This document shows, in pieces, positions 6,196 through 13,622 of a stretch of DNA of 34,577 nucleotides (positions are counted from its first letter, which is position 1; every line of letters begins with the position of its first letter). The translations under genes and the position numbers were made by a program. The notes beneath the pieces are model-generated. The model was not told the DNA's origin, did not search any database, and saw only the letters and a list, made by a program, of their open reading frames with translations. This DNA comes from an uncultured Clostridia bacterium (GTDB lineage: Bacteria > Bacillota > Clostridia > Christensenellales > Borkfalkiaceae), in assembly GCA_947177975.1 (NCBI GenBank), contig CAMWWH010000009.1, positions 1-34,577 on the forward strand, in the 5' to 3' direction.

Positions 6196-7194
6196 TTAAT
6201 TTATAGTATACAAATTGCGGCTGAAAATCAAGTTATTTTCGCTATAAATTTCAAGCTTTGCGGTTGCGCTCTTATCGTCCGACTCGCAAACTTCAAATTT
6301 TAAATCCTTTCCTTTTTCCACGAGTATTTTACAATCGCTATCGAGCGTACACTGCTTGCCGTTATACGTGAATACAGTGTCCAAGCTTACCGTTTCGAGA
6401 GAGTATCTTGCAAAACAGCTGTTTATTATCGACGCACTTTTCTCGTACATATCGTAGCAATTGAGAACTACGCAGATAACGTCCATTTGCTCGCGCTCGG
6501 CGGAAGATACCAGACATCTTCCCGCCTTTTTCGTGTAGCCCGTCTTTACTCCGTTGGCGCCGTCAAGCGAATTGAGCAGCTTATTTTTGTTAAGAAAGTG
6601 CCTGAAATCGCCGCTGTAATGCCTTGTCGAAACAACCTCTTTAAAGGTCTGATTGCTCATAGCACAGCGTGCAATATTGCACAAATCTCTTGCCGTAGTA
6701 TAGTGCTCGTCGTCGGGCAGTCCGTTCGGATTTTTGAAATGCGTGTTGTCGGCTCCGATCTCCTTCGCTCTTTCGTTCATCTTGTCGACAAACTTTTCAA
6801 TCGTTCCGCTGTGGTGAATTGCAAGCGCGCACGCTGCGTCGTTGCCCGAACGCAGCATAAGTCCGTAAAGCAAATCTTTTACCGAAATGCGCTCGTCCTT
6901 TTTAAGATATATGCTCGACCCCTCTACGCCCACCGCGCTGTCGGGAACTGTTATTACCTCGCTTAAATCGCAGTCCTCGGCTACGATTAAAGCGGTCATT
7001 ATTTTAGTCGTGCTCGCCATGGGAAGCTTTGCGTCGATATTCTTTGCGTGCAGAATTTCTCCGCTTTCGAGCTCCATTGCAATTTCGGCAACGCCGTCCG
7101 CAGCAGCTTTGACTGTGCCTAACCCCATGGGTAAAGATAATATAACCGCAAGGCATACGCCGACGGTAAATACTTTTAAAAATTTCTTAAACAT
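6196..7194 (-). CDS. D-alanyl-D-alanine carboxypeptidase (DacF/PBP5-like), first copy
   Basis: A 332-residue serine-type penicillin-binding protein that trims the terminal D-Ala of peptidoglycan stem peptides. A signal peptide (about residues 1-31) is followed by the S11 catalytic domain with S61-T-T-K64, S116-G-N118 and K217-T-G219, all three active-site motifs intact. The region after about residue 265 is a short C-terminal beta domain. It overlaps the ytfJ stop by 8 nt. Its position after scpA-scpB and ytfJ matches the B. subtilis dacB neighbourhood, which suggests a role in spore cortex or vegetative wall tailoring. A second paralogue lies at 11856-13031. Confidence 0.93.
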   Translation of the reverse strand: MFKKFLKVFTVGVCLAVILSLPMGLGTVKAAADGVAEIAMELESGEILHAKNIDAKLPMASTTKIMTALIVAEDCDLSEVITVPDSAVGVEGSSIYLKKDERISVKDLLYGLMLRSGNDAACALAIHHSGTIEKFVDKMNERAKEIGADNTHFKNPNGLPDDEHYTTARDLCNIARCAMSNQTFKEVVSTRHYSGDFRHFLNKNKLLNSLDGANGVKTGYTKKAGRCLVSSAEREQMDVICVVLNCYDMYEKSASIINSCFARYSLETVSLDTVFTYNGKQCTLDSDCKILVEKGKDLKFEVCESDDKSATAKLEIYSENNLIFSRNLYTIN

Positions 7195-7561
7195 TGTTCG
7201 AAAGCTTGTGAACTAATTCCCCCGTCTTTTCTATCAGAGTGTCGATAGCGCCCTCTTCCAATTTCAGAAGGCGGCACTCCTTTCCGTCGTCAACCAAAAA
7301 GCCCTTGGGTTTTACGGTGATAACCGTGCCGTTGCCGCCCGCAAGTTTAAATCCGTCAGCCTCGCGGAAGGTCTTAACGTCGCCGTACTCTCCGCCTCCG
7401 CCTAAATTCACTACCGTAACCGACGATAAAGGAATAACCTGTGTGCCGCTTGCCGTTGTTATAGGTTCGCCTATAACGGTATCGGCGTCGGCTATTTTTT
7501 CAATAGGCAGCGCCGGTTTTTCAAAGCTCTCGTTCTGAGTTGTCTTTAATTTATTTTTCAT
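7187..7561 (-). CDS. ytfJ: YtfJ/GerW-family sporulation protein
   Basis: A 124-residue soluble protein of the YtfJ (GerW) family, found in spore formers and linked in B. subtilis to germination with L-alanine. Family marks are GEPITTASGTQVIPLSSV, a glycine run (LGGGGEYGD) and GGNGTVITVKPKGFLV. The ATG overlaps the end of the DUF2953 gene by 11 nt and a TGGGGGA Shine-Dalgarno lies in that gene's last codons. Its stop overlaps the next carboxypeptidase start by 8 nt, so three genes are tightly coupled. Present in the usual clostridial block of scpA-scpB-DUF2953-ytfJ-dac. Confidence 0.9.
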   Translation of the reverse strand: MKNKLKTTQNESFEKPALPIEKIADADTVIGEPITTASGTQVIPLSSVTVVNLGGGGEYGDVKTFREADGFKLAGGNGTVITVKPKGFLVDDGKECRLLKLEEGAIDTLIEKTGELVHKLSNNV

Positions 7562-8093
7562 TTATTTTCCCCCAATAGAATACAATTAACAGCTTTAAAA
7601 GCGTAATGACGTTGATTACGCCCGCAAGCTTTAAGTAATAGTTAACGTTTGAGTGTTCGTAATTGAGCACCGAATAGTTTTTAAGTTTCGTCTTGCCGCC
7701 GTTGGCTTTTACAAACGTATAAACTGCGTTGGTTGCCGCGCCGTTTGCAAGTGCAACATACGCGTTATTCGGATTTTGCAAGCCGTAATCGCCAAGCTGT
7801 ACTATTTTCGTAAGACACAGGTTATTGAAAATTTTCAGCCAGTTTGTCGGCGTCATAAGCTTGTCGTCTTTTTTTTCGTCCTTGTCTTTATCCTTTTTGT
7901 CGGTGTCATCTTTGTCGTCGGGCTTGGGTGGCTTTTCGGTGTTAACATTCAAAACCGTAATCATTTTATAAAGCGTAACGTTGATGCTTGCGTACTTTTC
8001 CTCGGTCGACGCATAGACATACACGAGTACATGCAGTGGAAACACTGCTAATAAAAACAATATTGCGGAAATGTAAACAAGCGCTTCACTCAC
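7551..8093 (-). CDS. DUF2953-like membrane protein
   Basis: About 180 residues. An N-terminal hydrophobic segment is followed by the DUF2953-like stretch VYVYASTEEKYASINVTLYKM. Then comes a highly charged Lys/Asp linker rich in KDKDKDEKKD, a soluble region, and a C-terminal hydrophobic helix. Position between scpB and ytfJ is the usual place of DUF2953 genes in Clostridia, which supports the call; function is unknown. The frame extends to a TTG at 8129, but that TTG lies in the U-tract of the terminator at 8135-8163, so I prefer the GTG at 8093. Neither start has a good Shine-Dalgarno, and the true start is uncertain. Confidence 0.68.
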   Translation of the reverse strand: MSEALVYISAILFLLAVFPLHVLVYVYASTEEKYASINVTLYKMITVLNVNTEKPPKPDDKDDTDKKDKDKDEKKDDKLMTPTNWLKIFNNLCLTKIVQLGDYGLQNPNNAYVALANGAATNAVYTFVKANGGKTKLKNYSVLNYEHSNVNYYLKLAGVINVITLLKLLIVFYWGKINEK

Positions 8094-8134
8094 GTAAATA
8101 TTATCTGTAATAAAAATATTATTATACAAAAACG

Positions 8135-8163
8135 GCGGGCTGACGATTTTATCGTCAGCCCGC
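8135..8163 (-). terminator. Strong intrinsic terminator between scpB and the DUF2953 gene
   Basis: Perfect 13-bp GC-rich arms (8135-8147 and 8151-8163) with a 3-base loop, followed on the minus strand by CGTTTTTG. It should end most of the lysA-scpB transcript. A TATAAT at 8126-8121 directly after it could be a -10 for the next genes, though no matching -35 is visible. Confidence 0.85.
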
Positions 8164-8168
8164 TCGAT

Positions 8169-8900
8169 TTATTTGATTTTAATAACGTTTTCTTCGCCTT
8201 CGAGGAACTCGGGGAGTTCGTAACCGTCCTCTGTTGCGGCCGGTTTCTTTTGCGGCTCTTCGGGAGCGCCGTCGTTATTGTCGCTTTCCGTACTGCCGCC
8301 CTCTTCGTCCTCGCCGCTATATTCGTCTCTGTGATACAAATATTTGCCGTCTTCCTCTTCACGCAGAATGGTATCGTTGAGTTCGGCGATCTGTTTCATC
8401 AGCTCGTCGTAATCGGGCAGTTCGTCGATAGAATTGAGCCTGAACCTCTTCAAAAAGTTATCGGTCGTCATATATAGTATGGGCTTGCCGATTGTATCTC
8501 TTCTGCCGCAAGGCTCGATCATTCCAAGCTCCAACAGCGTATGAACGGCGTAATCACAATTAACCTGCCTTATTTCCTCCAGGTCGCCCTTGGTTACGGG
8601 TTGCTTGTAGGCGATAATTGCGGCGCATTCCAAAATGGTCTTGGTAAATTCCTTTTCCTTTATGGGTGTGAGTACGTCGGAAATCTGCTGTTTATACGCG
8701 GGGTTGGAAGCAAGCTGAATTTTGCCGTTGAAAGTCAGCAACTGTATGCCTCTTTCGGGACCGAATTTTTCTTTCAGCTCCGCTACGGCGGCGTTCACTT
8801 CCTTCAACGAGCACCCGAGCTTTTCGATTATGTACTTTACCGGTACTGCGTCGCCCGAGGCGAACACTATTCCCTCAATTATATTCGTCAAATTGTTCAT
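8169..8900 (-). CDS. scpB: Segregation and condensation protein B (ScpB)
   Basis: A 243-residue winged-helix protein that, with ScpA, forms the non-SMC part of the bacterial condensin complex. Typical ScpB blocks are IIEGIVFASGDAVPV at the start, ECAAIIAYKQPVTKGDLEEIRQVN in the middle, and GRRDTIGKPILYMTTDNFLKRF near residues 130-155. After about residue 185 there is an acidic, low-complexity tail rich in Glu, Asp, Ser and Pro, making the protein about 50 residues longer than usual. The ATG lies inside the end of scpA (26-nt overlap), the usual coupled arrangement. Confidence 0.95.
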   Translation of the reverse strand: MNNLTNIIEGIVFASGDAVPVKYIIEKLGCSLKEVNAAVAELKEKFGPERGIQLLTFNGKIQLASNPAYKQQISDVLTPIKEKEFTKTILECAAIIAYKQPVTKGDLEEIRQVNCDYAVHTLLELGMIEPCGRRDTIGKPILYMTTDNFLKRFRLNSIDELPDYDELMKQIAELNDTILREEEDGKYLYHRDEYSGEDEEGGSTESDNNDGAPEEPQKKPAATEDGYELPEFLEGEENVIKIK

Positions 8901-9693
8901 TGTTTATGTCCTTTAAATCCGAATCGGGATTGCGTTTTATCTTTATGTTACCGAAAGCGTCTTGCTGTTCAACGAGCACGTACTGGAATTTTAGCATTTC
9001 CAAAAGTGCTTGAAAGGTTGTTATGACCTCGTTTCGTGAAAAGGTCGCAAAAAGCTCGTCGAACTGGAACTCTTCCTTAACCAAAAGCAACTCGCGGATA
9101 AATCCGACTCTTTCCTGTACGGTGTATTCGTCTTTCGGAATTTCCTTGATATTTTCCTTTTCGCGTTGAAGACTCTCGTTGCGGAGCATCAGGTTTGCAA
9201 AAGCCTGCAACATTGCGTCGACGCTGAAATCTCTGTAAACTATTTTTACCTTGCTGATTTCCTTGTCGGGCTCTTTGAAAAAGTAGCCGATAGTTTCCAG
9301 ATTTTTGAGCTTCGGCGTACGCTCTTTTATAAGCTCGAATTCGCGCTGTTTAAGCTGTTCGATGAGCTCCTGCTGCTCGTCCTCCGCGCCACCTATCTCT
9401 TCGCCGTCGATTTCAACGGGCGGAACTAACGACTTGGATTTAATATAAATAATCTGTGCCGCCATGGCAAGGTACTCGCTTTCCTTGTCTACGTCGCGGC
9501 TGGGCTGCGTTTTCATATACTCGATATAGTCGAGGAACTGCTCGGTTACCTTGGATACGAAAATATCGTCGATACTTATCTTATTTACGTTGATTAAATG
9601 CAACAGTAAATCGAGCGGACCTTCGAAATCGTCTAAGACGGTATCGTAGTCCACTACCGATTCAAAATTTTCGTACTTAGGGTCAATGCTCAT
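8875..9693 (-). CDS. scpA: Segregation and condensation protein A (ScpA)
   Basis: A 272-residue kleisin that bridges the SMC heads and binds ScpB during chromosome compaction and segregation. The kleisin signature DDFEGPLDLLLHLI lies near residues 21-34, followed by KISIDDI and YLAMAAQIIYIKSKSLVPP. The C-terminal winged helix carries VTTFQALLEMLKFQ-like features. I chose the ATG at 9693 because a GGGGGTGG Shine-Dalgarno precedes it and it overlaps the protease stop as ATGA. A GTG at 9714 would lie in that Shine-Dalgarno region. It is followed by scpB with a 26-nt overlap. Confidence 0.95.
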   Translation of the reverse strand: MSIDPKYENFESVVDYDTVLDDFEGPLDLLLHLINVNKISIDDIFVSKVTEQFLDYIEYMKTQPSRDVDKESEYLAMAAQIIYIKSKSLVPPVEIDGEEIGGAEDEQQELIEQLKQREFELIKERTPKLKNLETIGYFFKEPDKEISKVKIVYRDFSVDAMLQAFANLMLRNESLQREKENIKEIPKDEYTVQERVGFIRELLLVKEEFQFDELFATFSRNEVITTFQALLEMLKFQYVLVEQQDAFGNIKIKRNPDSDLKDINNEQFDEYN

Positions 9694-10415
9694 ATTTTTA
9701 AAATCCACCCCCACGCCGCTTTGATGGGGAATCCTATAATATTTTCCGCAAACCAGCCGAGATAGCTGAGTATATCCAAATGGTCTACTATGTTTGCAAT
9801 TTGCGCGTTCGGAACACGGTCGACGACAAAACCGCAGATAAAACTTTCAATTAAAAATATTATCAGTATCACCTGTCCGTAGTTGCGCAGAAATCTCTGT
9901 ACGGGGTTAACCTGCCGCGTCACAGCTTGTACGATTCTGAACCCGTCAAGCGGGTACAGTGGCAAAAGGTTGAACACGAACGAGTACACGCTGTACAAGA
10001 AAATCAGATAAAGAATTTGGCAAACAAAAATTATTGCGTAATATGCTACTATTCCCTGTGAAATATAGTGAATAAGAAAACGTTCGCAAAGAACAAATAA
10101 CAGATACGCAAAAAACGCAATGATATAGTTTACGATTACTCCCGCGACAGCCGTCGTAAACATTCCCTTTTTGTAATTTCTGAAATTGTAAGGGTCAATC
10201 GGCACGGGTTTAGCCCACCCGAAGCCTACCAACGCGCACAAAACAAAGCCCGCAGGATCTATATGTTTTATGGGATTAAGCGTCATTCTGCCGCGAATTT
10301 TAGCCGTCGGGTCGCCATTTTTATACGCAACAAACGCGTGTGCATACTCGTGCGGAGCAAATACGAAAACCACCGCAATCAAGCTTGCAACATAAAAAAT
10401 AACTGTTTCTATCAT
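9690..10415 (-). CDS. Site-2 protease (M50 family) membrane metalloprotease
   Basis: A 241-residue polytopic protease. The zinc motif HEYAH (residues 22-26) sits in the first membrane segment, and the second motif NLLPLYPLDG in a later one provides the third zinc ligand Asp. Four to six hydrophobic segments are visible. This compact, domain-free form is the Rv0359/YwhC-like M50 group commonly found between lysA and scpA in Clostridia. It is not obviously SpoIVFB, which has a CBS domain. Its ATG abuts the lysA stop (TAAATG), so expression is coupled to lysA. Substrate unknown. Confidence 0.9.
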   Translation of the reverse strand: MIETVIFYVASLIAVVFVFAPHEYAHAFVAYKNGDPTAKIRGRMTLNPIKHIDPAGFVLCALVGFGWAKPVPIDPYNFRNYKKGMFTTAVAGVIVNYIIAFFAYLLFVLCERFLIHYISQGIVAYYAIIFVCQILYLIFLYSVYSFVFNLLPLYPLDGFRIVQAVTRQVNPVQRFLRNYGQVILIIFLIESFICGFVVDRVPNAQIANIVDHLDILSYLGWFAENIIGFPIKAAWGWILKI

Positions 10416-11741
10416 TTACTTTAAACTGTCGGGAATTACGTCGTTTCTGACGAGGTCCTCAAACGTCTGCTTCTTTATAATCGTTTCCGCTTTACCGTCC
10501 TTGACCAAAATTGCCTGAGGAATAAAATTGCGGTTGTAGTTGCTTGCCATCGAATAATGATAAGCGCCCGTAGACAGCACGGCGAGAATATCTCCGCTTT
10601 CAACTTCGGGCAAAGGTAAATCCACGCCGATTAAATCGCCGCTCTCGCAACACTTACCAGCTATACTCACCTTCTGAACGTTTGCCGCGTTCACGTCCGC
10701 CGCCTTGACCACCGTATATTTCGATTGATAAAGCGCATATCTCGGATTTTCAAACATACCGCCGTCTATCGCAACGTACTTGCGGATTCCGGGGATATCC
10801 TTTATCGAGCCGACGGTGTATAAAGTTATACCCGCTTCACCGACTATAGAGCGCCCCGGCTCGATTAAAAGATAGGGCAACCTGAAATTCAACTCTTTAG
10901 ATTTTTCTTTGACTGTTTTTATAAGCGTGAGAAGATACTCCGCGTAATCGCTTTCGGTAAATTTGGGGTCTTCGTCCGTATAATAAATACCGAAGCCGCC
11001 GCCCATATTTAAAATTTCGGCTTCGAAACCAGCCTCTTTCTTTACCGCAACCATGAATTCAATCATATTCTGCGCGGCAAGCGAGAACGACTGCTTTTCA
11101 AAAATCTGTGACCCGATATGGCAGTGATAACCCTTCAACTCGAGATTTTTAAGCGATAAGACGTGTTTAGTGTATTCAAGCGCGGTGTTGTCGCGGAAAG
11201 AAAAACCGAATTTGGAGTCGGTTCTCGCCGTCTGCACGAATGCGTGAGTGTGCGCCTCGACACCGGGGTTTACCCTTATCAACACCTTTTGCTTTACCTT
11301 ATACTCCGCGGCGATTTTGTCCAAAATATCCGCTTCGCGGTAGGAATCGATTACAATGCCGCCGACTCCCGCTTTGACCGCCTGAACAAGCTCTTCGTAA
11401 GTTTTATTGTTGCCGTGCACGTAAATATCGGCAGCGTTAAAACCCGCTTTGAGCGCAGTATAAAGCTCGCCGCCCGAAACCGCGTCGCAACCGATACCTT
11501 CCTGCTTGGCTATGCGGTACATCGCAAGGCAGGAAAAAGCTTTAGACGCATACAGCACTTTGCCGTGTCCGTCGTAATCCTTATTTATCGTATTTTTAAA
11601 GACACGCATCATGGCGCGGATATAATCTTCGTCATAAACGTATAGCGGAGTTCCGAACTCCTTTGCTAATTCAAGCGTGTCGCAACCGCCTATTTCCAAA
11701 TGCCCTGCGGCGTTTACCTTCAAAGTATTTCTGCTGTTCAT
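10416..11741 (-). CDS. lysA: Diaminopimelate decarboxylase
   Basis: A 441-residue PLP enzyme that converts meso-diaminopimelate to L-lysine, the last step of lysine synthesis. Visible are the PLP lysine block VLYASKAF, HGNNKT, the HCHIGSQI-type motif (YHCHIGSQI), the glycine-rich phosphate loop NMGGGFGI, and CCESGD with YHYSMAS near the C-terminus. The frame extends upstream to a TTG at 11786, but that lies at or above the -10 of the promoter at 11777-11805. The ATG at 11741, with AAAGG 10 nt ahead, is therefore the start. First gene of the lysA-M50-scpA-scpB operon. Confidence 0.96.
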   Translation of the reverse strand: MNSRNTLKVNAAGHLEIGGCDTLELAKEFGTPLYVYDEDYIRAMMRVFKNTINKDYDGHGKVLYASKAFSCLAMYRIAKQEGIGCDAVSGGELYTALKAGFNAADIYVHGNNKTYEELVQAVKAGVGGIVIDSYREADILDKIAAEYKVKQKVLIRVNPGVEAHTHAFVQTARTDSKFGFSFRDNTALEYTKHVLSLKNLELKGYHCHIGSQIFEKQSFSLAAQNMIEFMVAVKKEAGFEAEILNMGGGFGIYYTDEDPKFTESDYAEYLLTLIKTVKEKSKELNFRLPYLLIEPGRSIVGEAGITLYTVGSIKDIPGIRKYVAIDGGMFENPRYALYQSKYTVVKAADVNAANVQKVSIAGKCCESGDLIGVDLPLPEVESGDILAVLSTGAYHYSMASNYNRNFIPQAILVKDGKAETIIKKQTFEDLVRNDVIPDSLK

Positions 11742-11776
11742 TAAAATACGACCTTTAAAAAAATCTATACATTTAG

Positions 11777-11805
11777 ATTTTAACAAAGGTCGTAAAATTA
11801 GTCAA
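11777..11805 (-). promoter_or_regulatory. lysA operon promoter
   Basis: On the minus strand: -35 TTGACT (11805-11800), 17-bp spacer ending in TGT (extended -10), -10 TAAAAT (11782-11777). The predicted leader is about 30 nt and includes the Shine-Dalgarno of the ATG at 11741. Confidence 0.68.
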
Positions 11806-11825
11806 ATATATTGGTAATATTTTGT

Positions 11826-11846
11826 CAATTATATATTATATAATTG
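11826..11846. repeat. AT-rich palindrome between the second carboxypeptidase and lysA
   Basis: CAATTATAT-ATT-ATATAATTG is a perfect 9-bp inverted repeat directly downstream of the carboxypeptidase stop. With almost no GC it would be a weak terminator at best; it could also be an operator for lysA, lying just above its -35. Confidence 0.35.
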
Positions 11847-11855
11847 TCTGTTAAG

Positions 11856-13031
11856 TTAAAGCGTCCACTCCTGTGCGACTTTCTTGAAGAAATCGCCATA
11901 TGACGCCTTGTCTGCGTCCTCCGCCGCAATCAGGTCGACGGTATCGTAAAGTATTCCGTCCTTAAATACTTCGATTTTGCCGACGGTATCTCCCTTCTTA
12001 ACTGGCGCCTTAATATCGTAGGCAATAACGTTTCTTTCGATTTCGGGTGCTACGCCATTGGCGGTAAACACGTAGCTCGAACGCGCGGGGCGCACGCTGA
12101 TAGCCGTCTTTTTGGAGCAGTCGACTTCAAATTTATCGTTAAGATTTACGTCTTTATCAAGCACGACTGCGTTCTTGTAGTTTGCAAAACCGTAGTTGAA
12201 CATATTGATTGCCGACTTGAATCTATTATCGCTGTTGTCGGCGCCCAAAACTACCGAAACAAGACGCATGCTGTCCTTCTTTGCCGTCGAGGCAAGGCAG
12301 AAGCCCGCCTGGTTTGTAAAGCCTGTCTTACCGCCGTCGCACGCCGAATACTTTTTAATCAGCTTGTTGGTGTTGGTTATCGTTGTAGTTCTGTCGTCGG
12401 GGTGCTTGAAGTCTTCAAGCCAGATTTTGCTGTACTTGTAATACTCCTCGTTGTGGATGAGGTTGGTGAACATAACGGCGACGTCCTTTGCGCAGGAATA
12501 CTGCGTCTCCTTGGGAAGTCCCGTGCAGTTTGCAAACAGAGTATTGTCGCAACCAAGTTCCTCGGCGCGCTTATTCATAGCCGCAACGAATCCCTCTTCG
12601 CTTCCGCAAATGCTTTCGGATACGGCAACACAGCTGTCGTTAGCCGAGCATACGACGATACTCTTGATAAGTTCGGTAAGCGGATAAGTCAGACCCGCCT
12701 GCAAAAATACCTGTGAGCCGCCCATGCCTGCCGCTCTTTCGCTTACCGTAATGTTATCGGTTAAAGAGAGCTTACCCTGGGCAATGGCGTCAAAGCACAG
12801 AGTTAAGGTCATAACCTTGCATACGCTGGCAATGGGCATACGCTGCGTTTCATTTAATTTATAGATACACTCACCCGAGTTGTAATCGCAAAGATACGCG
12901 CTCTTGCAATTTATCGCAAGCTGCTCGTTATCCGCATGAGCAGTCGTCGAACCGGCGCCCACTCCGCAGAACGTCGCGGCGACGCCACCCAATAAACCTA
13001 TAGACAGAATTGTAGTAATAATTTTTTTCAT
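11856..13031 (-). CDS. dacF: D-alanyl-D-alanine carboxypeptidase (DacF-like), second copy
   Basis: A 391-residue S11-family carboxypeptidase with a signal peptide (about residues 1-34). The active-site motifs are S69-V-C-K72, S129-A-N131 (the usual middle residue is Gly) and K235-T-G237. A C-terminal PBP5-type beta domain covers about 285-391. It has more cysteines than usual (C131-region, C161, C180, C231). It lies next to a SpoIIM-like gene and to lysA, as dacF does in B. subtilis, so a role in spore cortex crosslinking is plausible. It starts 29 nt after the upstream gene with no clear Shine-Dalgarno. Confidence 0.92.
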   Translation of the reverse strand: MKKIITTILSIGLLGGVAATFCGVGAGSTTAHADNEQLAINCKSAYLCDYNSGECIYKLNETQRMPIASVCKVMTLTLCFDAIAQGKLSLTDNITVSERAAGMGGSQVFLQAGLTYPLTELIKSIVVCSANDSCVAVSESICGSEEGFVAAMNKRAEELGCDNTLFANCTGLPKETQYSCAKDVAVMFTNLIHNEEYYKYSKIWLEDFKHPDDRTTTITNTNKLIKKYSACDGGKTGFTNQAGFCLASTAKKDSMRLVSVVLGADNSDNRFKSAINMFNYGFANYKNAVVLDKDVNLNDKFEVDCSKKTAISVRPARSSYVFTANGVAPEIERNVIAYDIKAPVKKGDTVGKIEVFKDGILYDTVDLIAAEDADKASYGDFFKKVAQEWTL

Positions 13032-13060
13032 ACTACTTATTCTGCTAAAAAATTAAGATT

Positions 13061-13603
13061 TTATACTATAACCACGATTACTCTGAAAACCACGTTTACA
13101 AGAAGTAACAGAATAATCGAATTTATTAGCGCGAGAACCGCGGGAAGAATAAAAGAATAAGGCGAGCATATTTGCCTGCACTGTTCACGCAGAATTATGA
13201 AAAAAGCTACCGAACAAATAAACGACGGAACAAACACCAACACCGCAACGATTATTCCTTCGGTGCCGAAAAGCGAGCACAATATTACTACGTAGAGCGC
13301 AGTGAACAGAGTTCGTAAAAACAGTAACGGATAGGCAAGAATTTTCAGTTTGGTAAAATATGCAAGCAAAAATACGACGTAAAGATAAACCAGCTCGCTT
13401 AAAATATGCGAAACGAACAGTCTGCCGCTTGTAAAATTAAAGACGTAAAAAATGTAAATATTGGCAAAATCAAATACATAATTACTAATACTGTTCATTT
13501 TGTATAGTACTATGCCACATATAATAGCACCTAAAATGACAATTGCATCAGCAATAAGGAACCTGATATCCCACTTAAATTTGTTACATTTGAAAATCCT
13601 CAT
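13061..13603 (-). CDS. SpoIIM-like (DUF95) integral membrane protein
   Basis: A 180-residue protein that is mostly membrane: five or six hydrophobic segments after a short basic start. The stretch FGTEGIIVAVLVFVPSFICS resembles the conserved G-x-x-G-x-x-x-x-P region of SpoIIM, a member of the peptidoglycan-degrading DMP complex that drives forespore engulfment. It lies between dacF and upstream genes, near lysA, and spoIIM is also a neighbour of dacF in B. subtilis. The sequence match is weak, so this is a tentative call. The ATG at 13603 is inside a 12-bp hairpin and has no Shine-Dalgarno; a TTG two codons earlier is in the hairpin loop. Confidence 0.5.
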   Translation of the reverse strand: MRIFKCNKFKWDIRFLIADAIVILGAIICGIVLYKMNSISNYVFDFANIYIFYVFNFTSGRLFVSHILSELVYLYVVFLLAYFTKLKILAYPLLFLRTLFTALYVVILCSLFGTEGIIVAVLVFVPSFICSVAFFIILREQCRQICSPYSFILPAVLALINSIILLLLVNVVFRVIVVIV

Positions 13604-13622
13604 ATACAATTATATGAGGATT
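13595..13622 (-). promoter_or_regulatory. 12-bp perfect hairpin over the start codon of the SpoIIM-like gene
   Basis: Arms AATCCTCATATA (13595-13606) and TATATGAGGATT (13611-13622) pair perfectly across a 4-base loop. On the minus strand it begins at the stop codon of the beta-helix gene and its 3' arm contains the ATG at 13603. A short T-run (TTTTC) follows. It could be an intercistronic terminator or attenuator, or a structure that hides the start. Confidence 0.6.

Noticed and set aside
6487-6966. 159-residue plus-strand frame
   Set aside because: Lies wholly antisense to the carboxypeptidase with intact SxxK, SGN and KTG motifs; composition typical of a shadow frame.
8541-9026. 161-residue plus-strand frame over the scpB/scpA junction
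   Set aside because: Antisense to two conserved genes; no recognisable domain.
11163-11645. 160-residue plus-strand frame
   Set aside because: Antisense to lysA, which is fully conserved in this stretch.
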